Origin: Taenia hydatigena
Lineage: Eukaryota > Platyhelminthes > Cestoda > Cyclophyllidea > Taeniidae
DNA length: 64,000 bases
Direction: 5' to 3'
NCBI GenBank assembly: GCA_036345935.2
Contig: JADWOT020000006.1
Location: 17,582,519-17,646,518, forward strand
The stretch's first letter is position 1. Every line of letters starts with the position of its first letter. The notes under the pieces were generated by a model. The model was not told where the DNA came from, did no database searches, and worked only from the letters and a program-made list of their open reading frames with translations. Both the position numbers and the translations under genes were made by a program. This document shows, in pieces, positions 50,581 to 62,660 of this stretch.

Positions 50581-52829
50581 TTCAAAGTCTGGAATTACTC
50601 CTGCTAGGATCGTAACAGACAGGTGTATGGTCACATCTGAATGTTTCGCCACTCAAATATCTTCCTGATAATTGCTTAAGTTTTCCCCACCATTCGACAT
50701 TCGCAGGTTCAAAGTTTGCGTCCCTTCCAACCAATTAATAAGACACTTGATCACTACCAGCTGCCCTAAGCATGCGATCATGACAGCTTGACTAATGGTA
50801 CGCCATGTTTGTACCCATTTTAGGTCTCTCACGTACCAACCCATGAATACGACTTGTTTAATCAGTCCAGTGAAAGTGCTTCCCACAGACGAAGAGGAAT
50901 GCTGCTGTCTTCTCGAACCTTCTTTGCACCTACACCAAACAGCGGATGAGTGTGGGGTGAGAGAACGAGGGAGGCGTGATCACCGCGTCCTCTAATTTGC
51001 ATATGTGCGCAGAAGCCAAACGAAAGGAAGGCAGCGATGATAATTGGATACGCCCACTCCTCACCTCCAACTGTCGGGAAATCGGCAGGAGCTCTTTGGA
51101 GACGGAGGGGCGTGAGGCATAAATTAGGCAAATTGATCTTGTAGTGTTGGCAGGTGATAATCTAGTGATTATGGCAAAGTGGTAGTGTTCCTTCACAGTG
51201 ACTTTGTTTTCCTTAAGATATTGTCACCATTTAAATGACATTTTTTTAATAAAAGTAGATTACGACTATTTCGGGTGCAGATTTCCACTACAAAGAAGGT
51301 TCGCAATATCTACAATGCTTGTCTTGCGCATTATAAAAAGAATAGTGCCAACTGTTATGCAATGCATGTCATAACTTTATGCCATGTGACTAAATAACTG
51401 AGTGCGGTTTTTTGGTAGACCTCGGTGCAATGACTTTACGTGGAATGGAGGGAAGGCACTTTTAAAGGGCACGCATCTGTCCCTATGCAAGCATTAAAAG
51501 GCATGGACATCCGCTGTGTCCTCACTTATTTGCTGTCGGCTGAAGTGAAGGAATGGGACTCGAGAATGTCCGCTTTGCAAACCGGATTCAATTTGGTATT
51601 GAGGTTGTAAAAGTTCCTTGTATGGTTTGTTTAACATCAAGTTGATAGGGTGTGGTAGCACAACGGCTCAGAAATTAACGATCCACTTATGAGAAGACCA
51701 TCCACGCTTGATAATGTGGAACACTTAAGTATCGGCACCGATAGAAGTAACTGGAGGTTAAGGGGCCAAGAAGGAGTTTCATCCATACCTGATGTAGTGT
51801 GCAATAAAACTATTAATCTGCACCTAAACCAACTGTGAAATTGGGGAAAACTACAACACCCTGTCCTATGTGAATCAAAGTATTAAAATGCTATTTCATA
51901 ATAAGCAAGTTGTTAGTTGCGCATTCCAAGTAGGCCATGTGCCACACCATTTAGGAAGGATTGCCTGCTGACTGTCATAAGAACGTGTCAATGATCATTT
52001 CAAGCGGTTCATTTACTCCCAATCCTCTACGTTCAAGATGAGGATCACTTAATCCTCATTAGACTGTGTTTGGTTTGTGAATGATGCGCTTGAAGCGAAA
52101 AATAATTGCTTTTTGACACGCCTCCACAGATTGCATGCCAACTCCTGCTTCAGGAGAAGCAAGAAATTCCTGTTAACGCCTTAAAGTACAAAGGTGACCC
52201 ATAAGGAGACCTTCTTGCTTAGATTTTGGATATGAGAGTGCGGCACAGACGGTACCGCTCAATCTCATCCTTAGTCTCCATATTTCACTGCCGACCTTTT
52301 TCCAGTTGGTGGTTGGCTCCCTTTCTTACGAACTGCTTTGGATATTCAAATGAGAAACACGAGAGATTGTTCATTTCGAGATAAGAGCGAGACTGAAAGA
52401 AGATGGCTTCTGTAGTTAAAACCTATGATGGAGGTGAAATTCGTGACTATTTTGTGCCGATTTGCAAAAGGATTGTAAATTTCGGAACATATAGCAAAAA
52501 ATATTTTGAATTCATTTGTCCACGTCCCCTTCGTGGCACCCACTACATCTTACGAGCCGCAGTGGCTGATGCGCCGAGCCTGGTGCTTCTCAGTCCTTGC
52601 ACGGTTCATTTAACTGGACTGCTAGAGTTACCCCACCGCCTGGTCGTTAAAAAACTTAAGTTTAAAACTTTAGTTGTTTTACGAATTTGTTCAAGTTTTC
52701 TACTAGATTTATTTAAATGTTGAGAGAACATCTTTGTGAAGAAAAGAAATTATGCATGTTGGAAGTAAAAACTCATTAAGTTGGACCATATTGCAATTGC
52801 ACTTTCGGTGACAGATGAATCCTTTTTGT
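50581..52829. other. Non-coding stretch
   Basis: No gene recognised. The 106-residue frame at 52403-52723 starts with a plausible ATG but matches nothing and has no gene-like neighbours. Confidence 0.4.
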
Positions 52830-52985
52830 AATGCTTTTACTATTTGTTTAGCTCCGCGATTGTACTTTAATCGGGCGGCATGGCCTCCAGGCCAAGCCAG
52901 CAACCCTCAAACCTTTCTCTAAGTCGATCCTACATGTTTCGCCCGAATATTATGCCTTTTCAGTCTGTAGGAAAGTCTAGGGTTG
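52830..52985 (+). mobile_element. Decayed TRIM-type LTR, plus orientation
   Basis: GCTTTTACTATTTGTTTAGC, GGCGGCATGGCCTCCAGGCC, GCCAGCAACC and GCCCGAATATTATGCC follow the order of the plus-oriented LTR. Strongly diverged. Confidence 0.45.
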
Positions 52986-54191
52986 CCGCACAGGTCCGCA
53001 TCCTTGCCTTCTGATAATGTAAGCATAATCAATCAGAAGAAATCGTGCAAGCGCAAATCGTTGCTAACGGATTATGGGAAAAATGATTGGGGGCAAAAAA
53101 TTCACTTGTTTATGTGCTGGCGCCTAACAGGAAACCGTTCCGGTACCGATGGGTCTTATTTGAACTCTGAATATCTCTTTTTTAAACAGACAGTGAGCTT
53201 TGCGACAAAGCTCTATGAGCTTGTTTCGAAACAATGATCTAGCAATTGGTACTGTACAGCTAAATAATTGAGACAGAGTTTCGTCGCAGGGCCTTAGTCC
53301 ATAAGTAGCGGTAATTTATTCTCCCTCCTCAAGTTTATTCATAATTAATACAAAGGCAAAAATAGGATCTATTGTAAGAGCCAAAGTAGGAAGTAACACG
53401 TCCACATTGGATTAGTTAGTGAGCAGGTGGCGAAAATAGGTACTATCTAGTCTAACCACAAATAGGCTTGATGATCATCTAAAAAGTGACACCTGGCAGA
53501 CAAGAGGGCGCCCTGGATTATGCAGGAGACCAAAAATAAGCCATTCGTGACTTTCTGATTAAATGAACTGCATTGAAGAGATGTCCAACCTGGAGATAAG
53601 TTAATTTAAAATCTTAAAGTTTCTAATACGGCTTTAAATTCTTGATTTTAGTGAGAAATACGGTAGATTAGGCCATTTCCAGGGATCGAGGCTATCCTAG
53701 CTGTTTGATCCGAGGTTGCACTACACCTTTTCGCTTTCAAAGGCGAATTCAGTCCTCGAAGTCGAGGCGATGCTTTGGCAGAGGCCAGGTTTAAAGTTGA
53801 TCATATGGCTGCTCACATCCATCTCACACGCTCCTCCGCGGAGAACGAGAAGGCGGAATGCTCAGCTAGGAATAAGACAGGGGAAGTCAGAAAATTACCT
53901 GAAAGAATTTCAAAAAATAGGAATAATTATCACAGCTTAAGTGTTTGACTATTCAAATGACTCAAACACCTGCCTTGACAGACTGACTAATTCAATGACT
54001 GACGCTAATAGCAGTCATTGGGGCGTCGTCTGTAGGACGAACACTTAGACGTGATGAAATTTGCGGCATTCTCTTCACATATGAAAAGCGGATGTTGACG
54101 TCTCCAGTTAGGGCAACATTCAGTTGAGCTTGTAACTTACAGTGCCTCATCCGAAGTTGCATCTCATCGGCTTTGTTGTAAGATTGGATAA
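52986..54191. other. Non-coding stretch
   Basis: Nothing recognised. Confidence 0.4.
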
Positions 54192-54639
54192 TTAAACAAC
54201 GAATGCCTTCGGGTGGTAATGCGATTAGGACCTCTCACCGAAATCATTCGACGAAGGTTACACATGAATCAGGAGGGCCACAGTGAGAGGGATCGAGAAG
54301 AGCAGAGAACATTAGAGTTATTGGCAGGGTAAAGTGCAGCTGCGTGTCCGCATGACCTCACTAGAGCTGACCCAGGTAAACGCAGAAGAGCTCAGAGATG
54401 CCGCAAGTCAATGCACGACCTAACTCCGACCCACAGTCACTCGGTGCTGGAGGGTACAGGCAGGAACACGCACGAACACCCACACATGCATCCGCTGCCA
54501 TTGTTGAAGCAGCTGCTGCAGCAACTGCTGCTGCTGCTGCTGCTACTACTACTTCTGGTTTGACCGCGCACATCTCCGAACGCAGCTAGGCGTTTGAACC
54601 AGAGCGAGAACACGTTCGAGCATGCATACGTTGCAACAC

Positions 54640-54673
<34 letters not shown>

Positions 54674-55927
54674 TTTAAGCTACCCACAAACCTTACATTC
54701 CACCCTGGTCATTGCTACATTGATGCATCCAGATGTGCAGAGGAGTGCGCCCTTCATCAATCATTCCATCACGGTCCGATGTGGCATCTCAAGGACGAGG
54801 ATGACTACGTCAGTGTGGACACTTCATCCACCTGATTCGCCGCCACCGGTGGTGAAACGATGGTCGCAGCAATGGTTGTCATGAGGGCTCAACTATGGGC
54901 TACCATCATGTAGTGCACACATTGCGCAGTTCTGTGACGAGTCGAGAAGAGCGATGGATTGCCTCCACTGAATGGCAGTGGTTCCAAGCTGGATTGGTTG
55001 TTCATCAAGTCATCTCACTTCGCTCCTTCGTTGGGTGAAGGTCACTGCCCACTCACACATCCAAGTTGCTGTCCACTGAGCACTCGTTGTGCCCTCATGC
55101 GAGTTTGGATGGCGGCATCACTTTCTCAACATCCACCATCAAATAGTCTCCAACCCTGTTGTGCAGGATTGGGACAACTCGTCTTCCACATGGCATAATC
55201 ATGTCCTGATGCACAGCTGAAGCATAGCATTTTGTATCGCCTCCTTCACCCTCTCCACAATTGTCTATGGAACATGAGTATGCGCGTGAGGCATAAGTGG
55301 CTTCTATTTCCCACTTCCCATGGTAATGTCGAGGAGGGCACTTTGGAGAGGAAGAAGGTGTCACACGTTAGATGGTGGTGGATAAACCTGTTGCAGCACC
55401 CAAAGTGGGGATTCAGTATGAAGACGGAGGGAGGAGGAGTGAGTGAAGAATTGCTGAAACACATGTGTTTGTCATGAAGTTGTGTCATTCGGCGGTGTTT
55501 TGGTGTGGCAGAGCAGCAGTATTTGGAGCATGTCACCGTGGTCAGTGCAGTAGGCAAAGTGGTGTGGTAGCAGACACGTGGTTGACTGGACTAACTGACA
55601 GATTAGTCTGTTGACTTGAGGAACCTGTGCCACGGTTTGAGATGTCACTGATTTTGTCGCTTATCATTGGTAATGTGTGTCGCAATTGACCTTCACTAGA
55701 AGGATCGACAGTTGATGTTGTGATTGGAATGGTGTCGCCACAAGGTGGAATCAGTGGCTGCATCCTGCTTTCCTTCCGTCCTTTTGGGTGGGCAGAGGTG
55801 TGTTAACGATCGGGGGTCAAAGTGTCAAATTGTCAAACTTTCTGATGCAGGAGATGAGAGTGCAGGAAGTTGCTGATTGAGAGGTTAAATTTTGGGTCAA
55901 GTGATTTGTGCGCCTAATGCAGAGCTA
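54192..55927 (-). repeat. 1.7-kb inverted-duplication unit, copy B
   Basis: Reverse complement of copy A (35894-37650), nearly identical over about 1.65 kb. It includes the (CA)n tract at 54642-54672 and the GCT/ACT triplet run at about 54508-54555. The outer edge at 55921-55927 (AGAGCTA) matches the start of copy A; beyond it only a few bases remain similar. The inner edge, 54192-54245, is clearly more diverged than the core. Confidence 0.85.
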
Positions 55928-57544
55928 CGGAATGGTAAAAATTTTTTAAGCGGTTTAAGTTCGTCTTGGAATTTACCTAAAGGTTATATCCATCAGCTTC
56001 GAGATTCTACAAATCTGTGGTTAGTATACAACATTACCCTCACAATGGTGGGTATATCACTTCGGTAAGAGACACATTGACTGCTGACTTGACGTCTTAA
56101 AGTACGCTTATTTTCCAGCTGACATATCCAAGTGAGCTCTGTGTTTATTCGCAAATGAACGGAGCATGACTGTTACTGGTACTCACATGAGTTATTCATG
56201 TGGTGAACTAGTAACTGTTTTCATAGCTCCACGTCTTTTATGAAACGAGGTGACCGCAACTTTGGCTTGCACTGAACGAGAATGATGCCAACAGTGGAGT
56301 CACCTTTGCTGCTCCAATTGTGCGCATTGGTAGTTCACTTTGAGAACACATACGAGCCTCTGCATGTGATTTTTTTCCAGTTAGAAATCTTTTAGTTTGT
56401 TTTTGGTTCCCTATGCACGAAAATCTGAATTGCCTGAACAAAGCATGCATGACTTTATGGATTGCGATAAGGCAGCTCAAAAAATCACTTAAAAGGGAAA
56501 CCGGGGAAGTGATGCGTCGACTGTAATTGTGCTGCCCCACATTTGATGCAATTTTTTTGCACTACTAAATGGATTTGGCATTAAATTACTGCACATTTTC
56601 ATTACTGGACTACTCACTTGTTGACTGGGCTATAACAAGGAGGACATGATAAAATACAAGATGTGGATATGAGTGGAGGAGGTATGGCGAGTTGTGTCTC
56701 AACTGTGTGAATGACCTGACCAATCGGATGGTGATTGCGCAGTCGTAAGAACCAACAACTCATCTCTAGGGGTTGCACGCCTCCAATTTTTTATTTTCTA
56801 GGAGATTTGTAAATGCATCTTCCAAAATCAACCTAAATATTACCTTTCCAAGTAGTGTACTAATCTAGTTTCCTCCTAGTACAGAATGGCTTCACTCGAT
56901 TCCAGGCAGATTAGAGTTCCAAATCGTAACTTATAAGCCCAAAGCCTGTGCATATTCTCGGCGACCCTTCCAGTTTATTTTCAAGTCCTTTTCAGAATGA
57001 AGAGGACTCTTGAGGCCTAAGCTGCCACATTGTAAAAGTGAATATATTGCCCCTTCTGATCGCATGCTCCAGGCGGTGGCATAAATCAACACAGAACAGC
57101 TTAGTTACTTAAGTAACCGTAGTGCCGTCGAATGCGTGGGTATGTGTTACAGTCATGCCTTTTTACCGTTTCGTTGTCAGAGCAAACATTGGCTCTGGGA
57201 AATGTCAGTTGGGAGAATAAAACCATGCTCCCACTGTTTTGAGAGTGATTGAAGGCAGTGGATGTGGAGCAACGACTTTAAATGCCCGCAGAATCACTTC
57301 AGTTCAAACACTCTCAGGCAGAGACTCACGCTCACAGCACACGCAAACATGCAAACTAGCCGTTTTCATTAATGCAGCAGAGTGTGCAATTTAGTTTATG
57401 ACACAAAATTCTTTTTTTGCATTTCGTTTTTCTTTTCCATTACTCTGTATCCTTGAAACATTATCTGGTCAGGACACGCACACCAGCACCAAACTGATTA
57501 TTTGCTTTCGGTGGTAAGAGTTAAAATCTTCAGCATGACGATTT
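55928..57544. other. Non-coding stretch
   Basis: Nothing recognised. A 100-residue minus-strand frame at 56238-56540 has no supporting features. Confidence 0.4.
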
Positions 57545-57806
57545 AAGTCCTGCAATGTTTCCCTTACAGCACCAACTCCGCTGCGATGGTTGACGCAGTT
57601 GGTTGCCACTGGGGACGACGCTCATATGTTTGTTTTGCCCCTGATTTTACCAAAGGGCCACTTAGATTCTCCGCCATTGTACCTTCGGCCGTCAGCCTGG
57701 TTTTCAAGCCATGCCAGTATCCATTGGCTCTCCTCACGTTGGAAATGCACACTCTGCTCTAATATTGTCTTCTCTTGTCTCTAGAGGGGTGTTGGGACGT
57801 TACGGT
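57545..57806 (+). mobile_element. Decayed 3' part of a TRIM element, plus orientation
   Basis: ACAGCACCAACTCCGCTGCG, GATGGTTGACGCAG and GGGGACGACGCTC match the end of the internal region before the polypurine tract. An LTR follows, with AAGCCATGCCAGTATCC and a GGGACGTTACG end. Confidence 0.55.
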
Positions 57807-58924
57807 TGAGTATATCCTTGATGGCCAACGCGAAATGCTTTGGAAAGCTTTTACAGAGGGGAACGCAACAAATCCCTGGTAAAACGAAGGCTAATTGTAG
57901 TTCTTCTTCCAACTACAAAGCATACCCATTTACCAATCAAGCTGACACAAAGCGCTCTTTAGAGGAACTTATTCCAGTTTTGGGAACTGGACAACCTTAG
58001 CTTCTAGTTTTTCTTTAGATCTATCTTCGACTAAATGCTACGCGCTGCTCCAATAAGAAGGAAAACGAAAAGAAATTACCACTTTAGGCTGACGAAACTC
58101 TTTCGGGGAAGGTGCCTTATAAACGTTTATTTACCAACTTCTAAACATCTTTTAAGAACTTATGTTTACCTGTATAACCTTATAATACTACGTTATTAGT
58201 CCTTGACAAAGCGAAAAGTGGTATTCTCAAACCCCCTTTTTGTACAAATCGGTAATTTAATCTAACAAGAAACAAAAAAGGAAGGTTTAGCTTTCTAACC
58301 ACTTCCAACTTGCATCCTTAAAAGATCATCCATTATCAATAAGGAATTGCCACTAGAGCCGCTTTGTGGTAAATTTAACTGACTTTGGCAGTGAGGATCG
58401 GGTTGCCGAAGTTGATCGCTGCGAGCCCTTCTGCAGTGTTAACAGGTTAAAGCCATCGATAGAGTAGATCATGATTTTATTAAAAAATTAATGAGCTTTG
58501 AGAGGATTGGTGTGGGCCGTACAACGGAAGCAGACTTGGGAAGCTATAAATTATCTTTCTTAGGAAAGTACAGAAGGCCTGGATGGTCTTGCATACATGA
58601 GGCGCAATGTAGGGATCGAGGGGTCTGAATGGTATGACAGATAACCGAGGCAAATGTCAACACGCTTAAGCATCAAAGATGAGCTACGCAATGCCGCGTT
58701 GATTGTCCGCAAAAGAACAATGTAGAGCTGGATTTCATGACTTCATTTCAAGATGTAATAAAGGTTGTCAATGTACCAACCAGGGCTGTTTACTGCTGTT
58801 TACTTCGTATTTGCTTGTTTTTTTTTAAAAAAAGCAGTTGTTATCGTCCCCCTTAACGCTGTAACACGCTTAAAGTTAATCCTACTTCCTCACTTTACAC
58901 ACAAGGCAAAAGTTATGAAAAATC
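57807..58924. other. Non-coding stretch
   Basis: Nothing recognised. Confidence 0.4.
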
Positions 58925-59090
58925 CGTTAATTGTTTAGCTCTCGGTTGTAGTGACAGGCCACGCCCTCGCCGGGTAGGCTGGCCTCTGGGGCATGCTTGA
59001 AGTCCTTGGCCCTTCTCTACGTCAACGATACATATTCTGTTAGAGTGTTTCTCATTTTTATTCTTCTGGGAAGTCCCAAGGCACTAAAAT
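58925..59090 (+). mobile_element. Decayed TRIM-type LTR, plus orientation
   Basis: GGGTAGGCTGGCCTCTGGGG, CATGCTTGAAG, ACGATACATATTCTG and GGGAAGTCCCAAGGC follow LTR order. Confidence 0.55.
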
Positions 59091-59425
59091 TCGAATAATT
59101 TGATGCTTAAAATCTGTCAGTCATCAAAAAATCACCTGGCAAAATTCTCAGAGAAGCTTACATATTTGTCAGTGCATAACGAAGCTTGAAATCTCCAGCA
59201 GTAATCTTTTCCGTGTGCACATGTCTATCTGCTTTACGTGCACCCTGTGTACGTGGTCAGTGCGGTGTAAACAGAGGAAAGGCAGAGTGATTGTTTACCC
59301 TCGGACGAGGGATGCGCGCTTCCGCGTGTGATTGGAGCCTGCTATTCATGCAGTCTATAAACTTCGTAGTGTAATTCAACATGTGATTTTGAGCCTCTCG
59401 CCTTATTTTTATTTTTATTTTTAGC

Positions 59426-59621
59426 CGGACTGTAGCGTCCCGAGGCTCCTTCGAAGGCAAAAGAAGGCAGAATGCTAGGGTAGAATATATGTATTCAACG
59501 GACAGAGGGAAATAGGCTGCTGGCGTGGCCAGGAGGCCAGATCACGCAGCTATGGCAGTACGGCCACCTCTGTGACCGTGACCGAAACCGGTAGTTCTAA
59601 CAAACAAAGTACTACACGGAC
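59426..59621 (-). mobile_element. Solo TRIM LTR with perfect 5-bp target-site duplication
   Basis: The LTR occupies 59431-59616 (186 bp), from TGTAGCGTCCCGAGG to AAAGTACTACA, in minus orientation. CGGAC flanks it on both sides (59426-59430 and 59617-59621). A solo LTR arises when the two LTRs of an element recombine, leaving one LTR between the original duplications. This fixes the LTR ends for the whole family and marks this as one of the younger copies here. Confidence 0.9.
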
Positions 59622-59689
59622 AGATGCGTTTATTTTTTCATAATTCTGCAAATTACTCAATCTTAAGAAATATGGATAGTTGGTTGCTC

Positions 59690-59835
59690 AACATTGGTTG
59701 TTTGTTTAACCCTCTGGTTTGGTAGCGGGGCCACTTGGGCGCTCAGGGCCGCACCATTGGCTCCAAACCATACTGTTTGTCGACAGACACATATACTGCC
59801 CGAGTACGTCTTTCTTGCCTCCAATAAGTCTCAAA
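59690..59835 (+). mobile_element. Decayed TRIM-type LTR, plus orientation
   Basis: GGGGCCACTTGGGCGCTCAG, CAAACCATACTG, AGACACATATACTGCCCGAG and TCTTTCTTGCCTCC run in LTR order. Diverged. Confidence 0.45.
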
Positions 59836-60154
59836 GAGCTTAATTACAGTGTGGTTTATTTTATTTTACATGTGTGCTTTATCGGTGATAAATAAGTCTT
59901 CACCAAAACAAAATTTCCACTCAGTTTTACTGACGCCTATCCTATAAAAGTAACTTCTCTCCGTCACAGAGCTATATAAATTAAAATGCGAGTCCGATGA
60001 TTCTATAAATACGGTTTGATTAAAATATTCTAAAGTTAGGATTAATTGCTGCATTCTCTGTTTTGCTCTACTGTAAACTCGGTGACATTTTCGAAGTGTC
60101 GGGGTTGTGCGTTTTAGGAGCTGTTGGTGTGTACATAAGTAACATTTTCTCCTG
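59836..60154. other. 5' flank of the CHIC gene
   Basis: Probable promoter and leader region; no defined element seen. The long antisense frame here is not supported as a gene. Confidence 0.4.
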
Positions 60155-61018
60155 ATGGTTGATCTCGATATAGTGATATATGAAATCCCCGAAGCATATG
60201 TTCCAATCACTAAACCAGACCCTATTATTATCCGTGGTAGCGGTGACATAACAATGTAAGTGTCATTTTGTCCTATTCTCCCAGCTTTGGTATGAACAAT
60301 ACGTTTAGCAATGAATTTCCCCCCGAATTGCACGGAAAGGTAGCCCCAGAAGAATTCCAGGAAACCATTTCGAAAGTCAACAATCAACTCAGGCGTTCCA
60401 TGTCCATTAACCTAAAATGGCTTTTATGTGGTTTCATTTGCTGTTTCTGCACCCTTGGATGTTCCATGTGGCCAGCAATTTGTGTGAATCGCAAGGTGAA
60501 AAGAAGCATCGAAAAGACACTCGAACTCGAAAATGCCCGTCTCTATTGCCAGCTTGGACTTAACTGGAGTCTAGCTAAGCAAAGATCTTCAGAACCGGTT
60601 GTTTTGATGGAATATGTAAGCTTCATTTCTCATTGATGTTTTTCTCACTAAAACCTAATGAATTTTATCAAATAATAATTGTACAGGCCCCTTCAATTGG
60701 AATGTATTAGTTCCTACCTTTCCGTGGTTTAGCACTACGGGGCTTTTATGGACACAAATTAAATTATTTGGACGTTGTTATTTTGCATTGATCTCGACTT
60801 GATTGCTTGTTTTATTTGACCTAAAAGCACTTTCCTAAATCACCTGACCTTGCTGCCTCTCGCTGATCTTTGAGTACACTCCACACGCTGCGAAATGAGG
60901 TGGTTGCACACCACACAAATTATGAATGAACTAGTGTCTCCAATCACCTATTCTGTTCCTTGCACAGGTGCTCCGGCTCGACTTCATTCCCAAGTGTTCC
61001 GTTTACCAGCCGGATTGA
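60155..61018 (+). CDS. CHIC2: CHIC family cysteine-rich hydrophobic domain protein, complete, 160 aa
   Basis: CHIC proteins are small palmitoylated membrane-associated proteins of the Golgi, plasma membrane and vesicles, thought to act in vesicle trafficking. Exons 60155-60255, 60285-60615 and 60968-61018 join in phase and give 160 residues (human CHIC2 165). Family blocks are present in order: PDPIIIRGSGDITIFG (residues 21-36), HGKVAPEEFQ (50-59), the cysteine-rich hydrophobic segment WLLCGFICCFCTLGCSMWP (79-97), KRSIEKTLELENARLY (106-121) and the C-terminus DFIPKCSVYQPD. The first intron is only 29 bp (GTAAGT to CCCAG), yet homology and frame require its removal. The acidic N-terminus of the vertebrate proteins is shortened. 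CHIC1 and CHIC2 cannot be separated here; the single-copy ancestor is likely. Confidence 0.93.
60256..60284 (+). other. 29-bp intron in the CHIC gene
   Basis: GTAAGT at the donor and TTCTCCCAG at the acceptor enclose 29 bp. Removing it restores the ITIFG block, which the family has as VTVFG; reading through shifts the frame. Confidence 0.85.
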
Positions 61019-61531
61019 GGGGTATGCTCTCTGTATCCCCCTATGCTTACTATTGCCTCGGCAGCCTTGTACAAAGTTATCATTTGTCCCTTCATCCCCA
61101 CCCCGATCCCCATCTCTCCTCCTGTCTTTCGTTGCCTTCCCACTTCGTTTCGTCCTTTTTTCTCTCCTTTAAATGTTGTCACTATCGATATTGATGTTGC
61201 ATTATGACCACCTATCAACTTACCCAAACTAGTATTACATAATTGTTTTATCCCTTCTCTATTCAATGAAATTCTTCAATTTTCTTGTGTTAACGCCTGC
61301 TATCCCGGGGTCTAGGATGCAGCCGCTGTGGTGATGTCCCTCGTTTTTTAGGGAGAGGAGGGAAAGGGTGCTTGTGCCTGCGTTTCGCACGTGCTGCACC
61401 CACTGACAAAGATCGGGCAGGCGCGTAAATCAGAATCGTCCCTTCTGGTTTGTGCTTTAGGGATACTCATGTTGTCTTGATGATTTCTTTATTTATAAAT
61501 TGATATCAATATGTTGAAATAATATTGGATG
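61019..61531. other. 3' flank of the CHIC gene
   Basis: C/T-rich sequence follows the CHIC stop. A 99-aa plus-strand frame at 60895-61194 is the CHIC last exon region read out of frame and beyond. Confidence 0.4.
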
Positions 61532-62226
61532 CAGCAGTTAATTGGTTACGATAGGCTCCCACACGAGATGTGTGAAGGAGTGGATGCATGCAAACTACTG
61601 CTTTTAGATGCCAGCGGCAGTGGTATTCAGTTACAAGCACTTACAGATTGTACTTTTCGGGACGATAATATTGATGAGGAGATGAATTTTCGCGTGTGTC
61701 CTGGGGAACCTGCGTCAGTTTCACATAAGTTACATATTACTTTGTACTCTTAGCGCAAAAGCATGATGCTTCGCGACTCACGCCAACTCACCAACTCTAT
61801 CTTGCAACAGAAATCACGTCAAAGCTCACTGATTGCTCTACATGCGATGATTACATTCCATCACAAAAATCACGATTGCATCAAAGAAGGATATGTTATC
61901 ATACTAGAAATTTCTTTGTTTTTATATTCCAAGATGATGGTAACGACCTTGCAAAGGTAGATCTAACGATTGCACCCTCCACCAAAAGCCGATTTGTGCA
62001 AGCGATAATGAAAGTGAAGACAAAATGTCTGGGGGATGCCAATGTTCAGAGCTTGTCTCGATTCAGGCTTCGTGCTTTGTGTTTAATCATCACCCGGATA
62101 TTCGCGTCCCATGGAGAGACAGTACACGTGCTTAGCGATGACTGCCTAGTCTCGTGGTCTCTTCACATGCTTCGTCAGATTGAGGTTAGCGAAGCGTGGG
62201 AACTCAAGGATATTTTGAGGCTTTAG
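61532..62226 (+). CDS. Candidate two-exon end of an unidentified gene
   Basis: After GGATGCAG an open frame from 61532 reads QLIGYDRLPHEMCEGVDACK, then LLLLDASGSGIQLQALTDC and FRDDNIDEEMNF, a beta-rich pattern. From an acceptor-like ATTCCAAG (exon from 61934) a second frame reads DDGNDLAKVDLTIAPSTKS, later RFRLRALCLIITRIFASHGE and SWSLHMLRQIEVSEAWEL, to a TAG at 62224-62226. Both look protein-like and lie on the same strand. Their joint is uncertain: possible donors follow the first frame near 61715-61730. I do not recognise the protein. They may also be two unrelated relics. Confidence 0.35.
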
Positions 62227-62424
62227 CCTCCCACCTCCGCAGCGCCTTTCCAATTCAATACGGCACAGTTGTTCACAGCACTACACGGTTTGTGTGACGC
62301 ACTTTACGGTGGTAAAATAAAACAAGGCATCCATCGCACTACCGCGTGCACGCAAGTAGACTGTCAATCATCCTGACAAGGAATGCATCAACTGATTTTA
62401 CTGATATGAAACCCACAAGACGAA
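62227..62424. other. Non-coding stretch
   Basis: Nothing recognised. Confidence 0.4.
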
Positions 62425-62660
62425 GGACTTGACAATAGGAAATAGGCTTGGGCGGATTCTCCTTGAAGATGTTTAAAGGGTCGTGCAAAAAATGGCGTCA
62501 AAAAATTGTGGAGTTTGAAGGACAGGTGTCATTCTGCCATAAAACCTTCCTCTCTATCCTCCGGGCGTCGTCCGCGGCGCTCCCCACGGGACCATCATGC
62601 GTTAGCCATCGCAACGTAGTCAGCACCATAAAAATCCCACCCAGGAACCAGAAACGAAGT
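62425..62660 (-). mobile_element. Decayed TRIM 3' end, minus orientation
   Basis: On the minus strand GTTGCGATGGCTAACGC, GGGGAGCGCCGCGGACGACG and a purine-rich GGAGGATAGAGAGGAAGG match the internal end and polypurine tract of the complete element. AATAGGAAATAGGCTTGGG near 62440 fits the LTR middle. Confidence 0.45.

Noticed and set aside
52403..52723. 106-residue plus-strand frame with a good-looking ATG context
   Set aside because: No recognisable family, no splice or polyadenylation support; the second half is leucine/lysine-rich AT sequence.
59866..60387. 173-residue minus-strand open frame, the longest in the window
   Set aside because: It lies antisense across CHIC exons 1 and 2 and their upstream flank; CHIC explains the conserved sequence and this frame has no family features.
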